DNA from: Perkinsus marinus ATCC 50983
Lineage: Eukaryota; Perkinsozoa; Perkinsida; Perkinsidae
Length of the DNA: 64,000 nt
Direction of reading: 5' to 3'
NCBI RefSeq assembly: GCF_000006405.1
Contig: NW_003215522.1
Location: forward strand, 143,325-207,324
Positions 54,497-64,000 of the stretch are shown here, piece after piece. Under the pieces are notes generated by a model that was given only the letters and a program-made list of their open reading frames with translations, made no database searches and was not told where the DNA came from. The position numbers were made by a program, and so were the translations under genes. Each line of letters opens with the position of its first letter. Positions within the stretch are counted from its first letter, which is position 1.

Positions 54497-56169
54497 GTGT
54501 GATACTCACGAAGCGGATCAGATTACCACGACGAAAGCCCTGGGCTTACCAGCTCGTGGGATATCGATGGTCGACTTCGTGTTCGACAATTCTGATAATT
54601 GGTATATCGCTGGTCAAGACAAATCTACCAAGGAATATAAGGTGTGGAAGGCCCCATTCGATGAGAAAGGGTTGGCGGTCGAGATATTCACTGGAGAGGC
54701 AACATCGATTGACCTATACTCTACCAGCGGAAACACTTATGTTTTCGCAATCGTTGATAGCGAGATTCGTATGTATGGTACCCCCGGCAATCGCCGACCG
54801 CCTCTTGCGGGTGATTTTGTCGTCATCCGAGCGGCCGAAAATACCCACGATTGGGCAGCTCTTATCTTCGACAGCTCAGCTAAATATCTTTATGTGTCCG
54901 ACAGGAAGATGAATCAGGTCTATCGCTTTGATGTGACTTCTTCAAGTTACCCTGAGAGGCTTGTTGCTGGTAATCCCGATGGTGTTGCTGCGGATGATGA
55001 AACGCATCTCGACCATCCCGAAGGAATCAGGTTTGCCCGTGGTGACCTCTATACTTTACAAGGTTCCCCTGAAGAAGGCCATATTGTTAGGTGGACTCCT
55101 GGTAAGAGCAAACGAAAGTCCGTCTACGACTTCGCCGTTAATGGTCGGCTGGGTTTCGATGTGGCGTACGTCACGCAAGATTACATCTATTACAGGAAGT
55201 CCGACGATGCAGTGTACAAGCACTGTGTAAATTCTCCCTGCAATGAGCCTATCATCATTGCTGGAGGGTGTGGAGCTGGCCATGATAATAATCAGCTCGT
55301 CGATGCAGGAGACGGAGCATTACGAATGGCCTACAGTGGCAGGCTACAATTATGGGATTTTGGTGGTGATAGATTCGTACGCTGGGCAAACAGGCCGTTG
55401 CCTTGTCCCACGACGTGTCCTACTACAACTACCACCACCACAACTACCACCACTACGCCATCAACCACCTCTACCACTACATCTACCACCACCACTACGC
55501 CTTCCACTACAACTACCACCACCACTACGCCTTCCACTACAACTACCACCACCACTACGCCTTCCACTACAACTACAACTACCAAGCCATCCACCACACC
55601 TACAACCACTAGTACGCCTTCTACCACTGCACTACAACTACAACAACCATCAATATGGCGCCTTTCACTAGTAGTGAATCACTACCACCACTACAACAAC
55701 CACAACAACAACTACCACCACTGAAACTGTCACCACCACTACAACGCCGTGTACCACAGCTACCGCTCCTACAGCTACCACTACTACAGCTACCATCACT
55801 ACGCCGTCCAGCGTCACTACAACGCCGTGTACCACAGCTACTACTAGTACGCCGTGTACCACTGCTGCCACGACGACCACTGTGAGTCCTAATTGCGATG
55901 CCTATTGTGCCAAAATGAAGAAGGGAAGCTATTGCAAGTACTGGCAGACTCCGAGTGTTTGCTTCGGAACTGATATTCCCTGTTCATGCGGTAAAACTAC
56001 AGCCCATCCACCGCCGTCAGCGGTATCTCCCACCACCGTTATCACTACCTCGAATCCACCGGGCCTGTGATGCGATGCTTTCTGTAACTCTAAAGACTTG
56101 GGGAGTTACTGCAAATATTGGGCATCTCCCAATGTTTGGGGCCATAACCTCCTATGTCACTGCGACTGA
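54465..56169 (+). CDS. beta-propeller / Thr-rich / Cys-module protein, copy 1 (chimeric, probably broken)
   Basis: From 54494 the sequence matches the propeller domain of the gene at 61033. It reads WCDTHEADQITTTKALGLPA, then NHL-like strands (FVFDNSDNWYIAGQDKSTKE; YLYVSDRKMNQVYRFDV; HPEGIRFARGDLYTLQGSPE). It has no signal peptide, because the upstream sequence is esterase-derived. From about 55420 it becomes a Thr-rich tract of ACT/ACC/ACA codons, in which the frame shifts at least twice (near 55629 and 55680). After the tract come two copies of a Cys-rich module: CDAYCAKMKKGSYCKYW with SVCFGTDIPCSC, and CDAFCNSKDLGSYCKYW with LLCHCD. An in-frame TGA (56068-56070) separates the modules. The second ends at TGA 56167-56169. 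The frame breaks suggest a pseudogene or assembly indels, but the modules show what full-length family members probably end with. Confidence 0.6.
55420..55880 (+). repeat. Thr-codon low-complexity tract, copy 1
   Basis: ACC/ACT/ACA-dominated sequence with recurring ACGCCTTCCACTACAACTAC units, encoding poly-Thr with Pro and Ser, a mucin-like linker that is a candidate for O-glycosylation. The antisense strand shows false poly-Val frames. Confidence 0.85.
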
Positions 56170-57256
56170 TTGTGATGTGATGATACCTTGGACGTAGATC
56201 GTTCCATCAGTCTCGATTATCATATTTCCCCATGTCTTATTCTCACGAATAGGCGAGATTTGCCGATTTTATGATCAAAGTTAAGTAGACTCTCATTGAT
56301 TCGATTCTTCATTCAAATTGGTATTTGTGTTATGAACATCATTCGGTCTGATCTAGATGTTGTGAGTTGGGGGTTCAAAGTTAAGACTCGTCCAGTGCTC
56401 GCAGCTACAAGCCTCAGCCTGATCTGCCAATCAACGCTGCGGAGAGATGTGATCTGCTGCAAGCCAATTTCCTCATGACTGGCTACTTTCCTCAACATCT
56501 TCGGTTCTGCTGCATTCACCGTCTTTTACCTCGAGTATTTCGGCCTGACGATGCGCTCGAAGACTACAAGATCGCTTCGACCATTACGATCATCATCGGG
56601 CTTTACTTAGTACTAGCCGAGAGAGGTGCCGTCAATTGCTTCATGAGAACCTTACTCATTGAATTAGAGTCTATTGGCGGTTCGGTGTTGTGACACATGT
56701 TAGCCCCATGAATTTCGCTGGGGGATTGCATATACTGATTTCGCCCCCAAAGCTGAGATACGTTGGTGGAAAGGACCTACTCACTCTACCTTCGAAGATA
56801 GAACAGGGCCATTGAATTATTGCAAGGTGAGTGCGAAGACTGCAGTTATTGCTTGGATAGTGTGATGACTCGTTACTGATGAACTATCGACGACGTCTAT
56901 GGGGACGATGTTGTAACTGCCATTCATTCACTATCCCGTGACCACTGACTTGCTTGAACTTCTGCATTGAGTTGTAAATATTATATGGAAGAGTCTATCT
57001 GACCTTGCTAGAGTCCCATGACGGTCCGAGAGGAATTGGTCGTTGTTGCTGAATATATTGGTTTTTCTCACCAAGAAGTACATTGTAGTTGTGCAGAGTG
57101 CACAACTATGGAATCTTAGCTTAGCTCGAAACTAGTTGATGATTTTATGGGTATGATTGTAGATAGAATCGCTAGATTCCATTTAGCGTTGCCTTGAGTT
57201 CCCTAATGGTTAACAGTATTCTTGAGGAATGGCTCTTCTCACGCGTATTTCCTTAG
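56170..57256. other. intergenic, diverged duplicate remnants
   Basis: About 1.09 kb. The part at 56400-56580 is the diverged counterpart of 53300-53530. No gene is supported. Confidence 0.5.
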
Positions 57257-57892
57257 TTACTGCCGTTCGGATGTTCGTTCACCTCCCCGTCGTGAATGTT
57301 CTAGCGGCAGTCTTCGATGCTGTATATCATACTATACCCTATTTGACGCCAGAAGGGACTGAGCTGTTCATGTGACCTCTTCAACACTTTAGCTGGTCTT
57401 GTGGTGGAGTTTGTTTGATCCCTATTAGGTCGCTGCTATGCCTCAGTTGGAGAACTAGAGTCTACACGTGTCTGCATATACTTCGAGTACTCCGAGAAGT
57501 AAGTCGAGTCAGTCCGCGTCGGTGCAACTTGATAGCAGACTAGCAGGTTACTCTGGGCTGCTTACGACGGGAGGGATCCAGCCTAGAGCTGTTCTTGTTG
57601 AAAATACTCAAGGCTCCGAAGGAGGTATGCTGCTAGGTCGCGTCATGGTATGTATTGTATCGATAGCAGATGGAAATTGAGCATAGCGAGGACTCCTTAC
57701 TGGCAGTGGAGCTAGTCCATGTCGTGGAGGCGGCTTACAAGGTAAGTAGAGCGCACTCAGCCTGAGCTTATCCGAAAGTACCGCAGGTTTATGGCCCACC
57801 ATTGAGTCGGATATTGCACCCGACTATGAGAACGGAGCTCGTTAGTGGCACGGGTTTTCCTCGAGGTCTTTGGGTATACAATGGTTATACTA
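57257..57892 (+). repeat. segmental duplication, copy B (upstream of esterase 2)
   Basis: Near-identical to 53861-54496 at a constant offset of 3,396 bp. It leads directly into the esterase exon beginning about 57937 and probably contains that gene's 5' exons, though their joins are unresolved. Confidence 0.85.
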
Positions 57893-57936
57893 ATCCCCGG
57901 TATAAGTTTTGCTGCATAGGTTTGGCATGCTGATAG

Positions 57937-59076
57937 TGTTGACGCTGAGAGGTTCGTGATTCTATACTATCTGCACGGTGGTGGCTATTGCTTCTTCGAC
58001 GGCATCACGAGCCATCTAGAACTCGCGACGCGTATGATCGCCAAGCTACAAGCTGATCTGTTTTCTGCTGGTGGGGTTAGAGTAAAAGTGGTCGCGTTCA
58101 TTTTGGACTACACGCTGGCACCGAAGGCCGTCCTACCCGCTCAGCTCGAGGAGGCGGTTGAAGGCTACAGGTTCTTACTGTCGCAGGATAGATTTCTCGT
58201 GGAGGCTAGGGACGTCGTGATCAGCGGTGACTCGGCTGGTGGGGCGTTGGTGCTCAGTCTACTCAAATGCCTCGACGAGGGAGCCTTCGGGTGTGCCTCG
58301 TTGGCCCGCCCTGGGTGTGCTCACGCCGTTTCACCCATGTTAAGTTTCTCTCGCAGCCTTGCACGAGAGGCGTACAACTTCAACCGAGATTTCCTCTCAA
58401 ATTGTTTGTTATGGTATTCAGCCAGTTGCGCATTGTACGGACGTCCATCGCGTCCCGGCGAGCGGTGTGGCATAGGCCATCGGCCGTTCAATGGCGAATC
58501 CTCCAAAGAGGCATCATCATCATCATTTGAATCGGACCGAATCAGTGCTCCAGCGGGGGTGGAGCAGGGGCAACAGGAGAGGGTGGGCTAAAGTCGTTGT
58601 AATTTGGCAGTCATCACGGGTGCTGAATATCTCTCAGAGTGCGACGTTCTCGTTCGACGACGCCAACAGCGCCACTTTTGCGGGAATCCCAATTCTCGTA
58701 CAGGTGAGGCTGCTGCTTGTGATGAATATGCTGATACTGTCATGCTCCATTCAAGGCCGGTGGCTCGGAAGGTTTCCTCGACGAGATATTAGACTTCGTC
58801 AAACGGGTCGATGACGCAGTGACACTCGAGGTTTATGAGGACCGCTTCCACATCTTCCCGATGCTCTCTTGGGTGAATATAGGTGTTTCCGCTACGCTGC
58901 ATGTGGAAGGCTCGCCTCAGATAATACCTCAGGGTAAAACGGCTATCGAGCACTGGGCTTCGTTCGCGACAATGGCGCTGACGGGCAAGCCTCTGACCTT
59001 GGGCCAACACTTCGCAGTTTGTCCAGCTGGCTCCATGAGGCCACATCCTGACCTTGACTGGGTCACTACTCGGTGA
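57937..59076 (+). CDS. HSL-type alpha/beta-hydrolase (esterase/lipase), paralogue 2
   Basis: A diverged paralogue of the esterase at 50935. The visible exons encode VILYYLHGGGYCFFDGITSH (oxyanion motif), VAFILDYTLAPKAVLPAQLE, VVISGDSAGGALVLSLLKCL (nucleophile Ser), then across a 28-nt intron (58583-58610) SSRVLNISQSATFSFDDA, IPILVQ, and across intron 58704-58755 (52 nt) AGGSEGFLDEILDFVKR and LEVYEDRFHIFPMLSWV (catalytic His). It ends DLDWVTTR then TGA at 59074-59076. The last intron falls at the same VQ| position as in paralogue 1, which confirms both the joins and the common origin. The 28-nt intron is among the shortest in the window. Upstream exons lie in the duplicated segment but are not resolved, so the start given is an exon start, not an initiator codon. 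Confidence 0.8.
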
Positions 59077-61032
59077 ATCGTTTAACTTTGAGTGGTATCA
59101 TGAGAAGCAATGCCCACTTTTCAATCGGCAATAGAAAGCCCCGAGTAAGTCTTTCGTTGCGAAGTATCTCCCAGCTTGCTGATCATACTCGACTGATCCA
59201 GGCTTTTTGTGATGAGCGTTGAATATTGCTTGGCGCCTGGCACTGTGTTCCTCAAGCAGCTCAAGGAGGTTCTCGAAGTTTGAGAATATATTCCCCTGGG
59301 TAATACCTGACCCTGTTCCGACTCCATTAGGATGCGACCCTGTTCTGGGTGAGAGATGTTTTCTGACGACGCTCGACAGTGTTATCAGGGCTGGCGACTT
59401 TAATCAGAGCCAACAGGAGCGTGCTTGCTCTGGGGGTGTCTCAAGTGCTTCGGAAGTACGGCGTTCGGTTACACTTCACCTGGCCCGGCATGCTGCCTGG
59501 CAATGCCTCCCGTAGTGGACATGGGCGAGTTTAATCACCTGCAACCACAACATGAGTCGATACATTCTAGAAAATGTGATGTGTGGAAAGTGGGAGTAGC
59601 TCTGCTATATGATGGATGATATAGACTGCCTGATAGCAAGGACGCTGTTGAGGTCGGAGAGTGGTGAGTCGTAGGCAGAAAGGAGATATTCAGCAGCACG
59701 GAGGAGGTGCCATCATAATATTCATCAGAGGCATCGCTTCCGTTGACTTCTCGACAGAGGGTGCATATGCGTTTTATGATTGAAATGAATTTTCTTCCGG
59801 AAACTATCATGTACCTTCGGGGTATTTTCCTCAGTTGAGTTTGCGTTGTATGCACTATCATGAACTATATGAATTTACGACCGATTCTGCATCGGAGAAA
59901 GTATGATCACCAACGAATCACATGATGTAAGAAGGTCAGGTTTCAATAGGTAGCCACTAACCGGTAGTGGGTGCACCCAAACTACTACTGTGGCATTCTT
60001 AATCGGGAAAATCACCAAAACATTTACCTTCCAGAGCTCGTACATCGTTAGGATTAGAAGAAAGCTCGTTGGAATAAGATGAATTGCAGCGGGGAACCAA
60101 AGGTGTACATGCCCGTAAATTTCACGATGATCTTCATGGCGTAAAAGCTTGGAGGAAGATGCATCATCACCGAAGCGTAGAATATATATCAACGCACGAC
60201 GTATGCTCTCCCTTAATAATATAAATTCGCTTTCGATGTGTTCACAGCCGTTTTTCAAACTTCCAGGAAATGTCTCACCTATGAGTTTGGCCTGAGGTGA
60301 CGTCCGTGACATGGACCCTGAGTACCAAAATTCAAGGAATTGAACAAAATCTGAGACGCTGCCCCCAGAGACAACGCAGGAGGAGCAATAATGCGTATTA
60401 CACTCCTGAGTGTAGTACCACATGATCCCGGTGACCGCCCTATCTGAAGAATCCGCGAGATCCTAACGTTTCTAGGATCTAGAAGGCGAGCTTCTTGAGG
60501 GCCGTTGGCTGACACAAAACATGATGGCCTGCTTGACTGACTTCTTTTCACGTTTCCAAAACGTGCTATTTAGAGTGGCGGAGCAGATAAAACTGCGAAG
60601 TAAGCATGTAAACACTTCGAATGAAATTCTCATTCGCTCGTTTGGCAATTCATGCTCATCGCTGTTCTCGTGTCTATTCAGAGCCGCATGTATCGGCTCA
60701 ACACCGTCAGACGGCTCGACTCGGACCGTGAAGGGAGATGCGTCACGCATCATGCGTGCTGCGCTGCACCTAGTCGCCGACTACGGGAGGGGTATCCTCT
60801 CGCAGCCGAAATCTCCCCCTGTAGTGAGCCCTGCGGAGTGAGCCCTGCAGAGACGGAACACTGAAGTTCTCTCAACCACGATATCGCCGAGTTCTCCATC
60901 TTCAACTCCACTCGCACTACTCGCAATGCGAACTCTGTGTCGAAACTTGTGCGGTCTGTCTACTTTCGGGACATAGCGCATTGTTGCATGCTATCTATTC
61001 GACGTCGCGATCACTCGTACGGTCAGAAATAT
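59077..61032. other. intergenic, no firm gene
   Basis: About 1.96 kb. Open frames at 59219-59515 and 60521-60841 have no recognisable family. A small direct repeat, AGTGAGCCCTGCGG / AGTGAGCCCTGCAG, sits at about 60822-60851. The promoter of the propeller gene should lie at the right end. Confidence 0.45.
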
Positions 61033-64000
61033 ATGCTGTACTGGGCACTGAGCATTGCCGTGTCCCTAGTAGGGAGAGTCAATGGTCTACCGACTGACGA
61101 CTGGTGCGATACTCACGAAGCGGATCAGATTACCACGACGGAAGCCCTGGGCTTACCAGCTCGTGGGATATCTATGGTCGACTTCGCGTTCGACAATTCT
61201 GATAATTGGTATATCGCTGGTCAAGACAAATCTACCAAGGAATATAAGGTGTGGAAGGCCCCATTCGATGAGAAAGGGTTGGCGGTCGAGATATTCACTG
61301 GAGAGGCAACATCGATTGACCTATACACTACCAGCGGAAACACTTATGTTTTCGCAATCGTTGATAGCGAGATTCGTATGTATGGTACCCCCGGCAATCG
61401 CCGACCGCCTCTTGTGGGTGATTTCGTCGTCATCCGAGCGGCCGAAAATACCCACGATTGGGCAGCTCTCATCTTCGACAGCTCAGCTAAATATCTCTAT
61501 GTGTCCGACAGGAAGATGAATCAGGTCTATCGCTTTGATGTGACTTCTTCAAGTTACCCTGAGAGGCTTGTTGCTGGTAATCCCGATGGTGTTGCTGCGG
61601 ATGATGAAACGCATCTCGACCATCCCGAAGGAGTCAGGTTTGCCCGTGGTGACCTCTATATTTTACAAGGTTCCCCTGAAGAAGGCCATATTGTTAGGTG
61701 GACTCCTGGTAAGAGCAAGCGAAAGTTCGTCTACGACTTCGCCGTTAATGGTCGGCTGGGTTTCGATGTGGCGTACGTCACGCAAGATTACATCTATTAC
61801 AGGAAGTCTGACGATGCAGTGTACAAGCACTGTGTAAATTCTCCCTGCAATGAGCCTATCATCATTGCTGGAGGGTGTGGAGCTGGCCATGATAATAATC
61901 AGCTCGTCAATGCAGGAGACGGAGCATTACGAATGGCCTACAGTGGCAGGCTACAATTATGGGATTTTGGTGGTGATAGATTCGTACGCTGGGCAAACAG
62001 GCCGTTGCCTTGTCCCACGACGTGTCCTACTACAACTACCACTACCAAGCCATCCACCACAACTACAACCACTACAACTTCCACCACCACTACGCCTTCC
62101 ACTACAACCACAACTACCACCACTAGTACTACGCCTTCTACCACTACGACGACTACCACTACAACAGCCACCACCACGACCACGACCACCACCATCACCT
62201 CCACTACGCCTCCACCACTACAACTACCACCACTACTACGCCTTCCACTACAACTACCACCACCACTACAACTAGTACGCCTCCTACCACTACGACGACT
62301 ACCACTACAACAACCACCACCACCACCACAACCACCATCACCACCACTACAACAACAACAGCAACCACCACGACTACGCCTTCTACCACTACCACTACAA
62401 CTACCACCATCACTACAACAACTACAACTACCACCACCGCTACAGCTACCACCACTACTACGCCTCCTTCCACTACCACCACCACAACTACCACCACAAT
62501 CGCCACTACAACAACCACCAGCACTAAAACAACCACCACCACTACAACCACGTCTAATAACTGGTGTGATACTCACGAAGCGGATCAGATTACCACGACG
62601 GAAGCCCTGGGCTTACCAGCTCGTGGGATATCTATGGTCGACTTCGTGTTCGACAATTCTGATAATTGGTATATCGCTGGTCAAGACAAATCTACCAAGG
62701 AATATAAGGTGTGGAAGGCCCCATTCGATGAGAAAGGTTTGGCGGTCGAGATATTCACTGGAGAGGCAACATCGATTGACCTATACTCTACCAGCGGAAA
62801 CACTTATGTTTTCGCAATCGTTGATAGCGAGATTCGTATGTATGGTACCCCCGGCAATCGCCGACCGCCTCTTGCGGGTGATTTCGTCGTCATCCGAGCG
62901 GCCGAAAATACCCACGATTGGGCAGCTCTCATCTTCGACAGCTCAGCTAAGTATCTTTATGTGTCCGACAGGAAGATGAATCAGGTCTATCGCTTTGATG
63001 TGACTTCTTCAAGTTACCCTGAGAGGCTTGTTGCTGGTAATCCCGATGGTGTTGCTGCGGATGATGAAACGCATCTCGACCATCCCGAAGGAATCAGGTT
63101 TGCCCGTGGTGACCTCTATATTTTACAAGGTTCCCCTGAAGAAGGCCATATTGTTAGGTGGACTCCTGGTAAGAGCAAACGAAAGTTCGTCTACGACTTC
63201 GCCGTTAATGGTCGGCTGGGTTTCGATGTGGCGTACGTCACGCAAGATTACATCTATTACAGGAAGTCTGACGATGCAGTGTACAAGCACTGTGTAAATT
63301 CTCCCTGCAATGAGCCTATCATCATTGCTGGAGGGTGTGGAGCTGGCCATGATAATAATCAGCTCGTCAATGCAGGAGACGGAGCATTACGAATGGCCTA
63401 CAGTGGCAGGCTACAATTATGGGATTTTGGTGGTGATAGATTCGTACGCTGGGCAAACAGGCCGTTGCCTTGTCCCACGACGTGTCCTACTACAACTACC
63501 ACTACCAAGCCATCCACCACAACTACAACCACTACAACTTCCACCACCACTACGCCTTCCACTACAACCACAACTACCACCACTAGTACTACGCCTTCTA
63601 CCACTACGACGACTACCACTACAACAGCCACCACCACGACCACGACCACCACCATCACCTCCATACGCCGTCCACCACTACAACTACCACCACTATACGC
63701 CTTCTAGCACTACCACAATACAACAACCTCCATACGCCGTCCACCATACAACTACCATCATACAACTACCACAACTACAACTACCACCATGTACGCCTTC
63801 TACTACTACAACAACCTCCATACGCCGTCCACCACTACGCCTTCTACCACTACAACAACTACCACCACAACTACATCAACCTCCACTACGCCGTCCACCA
63901 CTACAACTACTACTACCGCCACTACTACGCCTTCTAGCACTACCACCACCACAACTACCACCACAACTACCACCACAACTACCACCACAACTACCACCAC
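61033..64000 (+). CDS. secreted tandem beta-propeller protein with Thr-rich linkers (runs off the window)
   Basis: The start at 61033 gives MLYWALSIAVSLVGRVNG, a signal peptide, followed by LPTDDWCDTHEADQ. The frame is also open upstream to 60937, but the signal peptide favours 61033. The first propeller domain (61090-62020, about 310 residues) has NHL/SMP-30-like strands such as FAFDNSDNWYIAGQDKSTKE, YLYVSDRKMNQVYRFDV, HPEGVRFARGDLYILQGSPE and VYDFAVNGRLGFDVAYVTQD. A Thr-rich linker follows, then a second, nearly identical domain starting NWCDTHEADQITTTEALGLP at 62558, and a second Thr-rich tract to the edge. A one-base difference near 62203-62211 puts the second half of linker 1 in another frame; that frame matches domain 2, so one indel separates two otherwise continuous domains. 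A similar break occurs near 63660. Secreted or surface, probably heavily O-glycosylated. Function unknown. Confidence 0.7.
62020..62550 (+). repeat. Thr-codon low-complexity tract, linker 1
   Basis: About 530 bp of ACC/ACT/ACA codons with interspersed ACGCCTTCCACT and AGTACGCCT units. It shares its first 180 bp with linker 2 (63481-63660) exactly, so the domain duplication included this part. The antisense poly-Val and Ser/Gly frames are artefacts. Confidence 0.9.
63481..64000 (+). repeat. Thr-codon low-complexity tract, linker 2 (to window end)
   Basis: Continuation of the same type of t/c/a-only sequence, ending in a perfect ACAACTACCACC array. Several units here read CCATACGCC or CACTATACG where the other tract has CCACTACGCC, each a small indel that changes frame. 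Confidence 0.9.

Noticed and set aside
58690-58760. Reading frame TGEAAACDEYADTVML in the esterase 2 gene
   Set aside because: It lies inside a 52-nt GT-AG intron whose removal restores the conserved join matching paralogue 1.
62204-62551. Poly-Val and Ser/Gly-rich minus-strand ORFs in the Thr tracts
   Set aside because: Antisense of ACC/ACT/ACA repeats; no protein-like complexity.

Overview
The window is nuclear DNA from a flagellated protist. The evidence is an axonemal inner-arm dynein heavy chain, SUMO E2 enzyme UBC9, HCF101, PARN, many spliceosomal GT-AG introns, no operons, and mixed gene orientation. Most introns whose ends I could fix by matching conserved protein families are 28-56 nt. 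An alveolate of the Perkinsus type fits best: tiny introns, a secreted subtilisin of the kind described from Perkinsus, HCF101, a dynein, and secreted Thr-rich proteins. The genus is inference, not proof.

Layout. 1-2013: 3' part of a multi-exon gene of unknown function (+). 2208-3162: eRF1 glutamine methyltransferase (MTQ2/N6AMT1), six exons. 3479-4719: HU-CCDC81-like exons that appear to run towards the dynein. About 4981-19425: axonemal dynein heavy chain, with long central exons for AAA1 to the stalk and heavily split ends. 20015-22324 and 22864-24868 (both -): an RS-rich putative RNA-binding protein and a zinc-ribbon protein with a Pro-rich tail. 26039-27267: UBC9. 27410-28913: a 3-phosphoglycerate dehydrogenase with Lys at the usual catalytic His. 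30573-32885: secreted GH35 beta-galactosidase. 32993-33875: unknown gene. 34526-35887 (-): secreted subtilisin. 36679-39460 (-): coiled-coil protein with a GAS2-related (GAR) domain. 39574-41826 (-): HCF101. 42171-43907: PARN. 44164-48244: disordered protein with nine 21-residue repeats. About 49170-50300: dual-specificity-type tyrosine phosphatase.

From about 50.9 kb the window becomes an expanding, rearranged family region. It holds two paralogous HSL-type esterase genes, a near-identical 636-bp duplication of esterase 5' sequence, and three near-identical copies of a secreted beta-propeller domain followed by long Thr-rich tracts. One copy is fused to esterase 5' sequence and ends in Cys-rich modules; the other two lie in tandem in one gene that runs off the window.

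A family of at least five short inverted-repeat elements (MITE-like, TIR starting CAGTGTTGGA) is scattered through the window, and at least three copies sit inside introns. Two of those introns (UBC9 and PGDH, where the ends are fixed) are among the few long ones here, so element insertion appears to be one source of long introns. The genes do not form one pathway; the coherent themes are flagellar motility (dynein, CCDC81-like and possibly GAR proteins), RNA and translation housekeeping, and secreted surface or digestive proteins.
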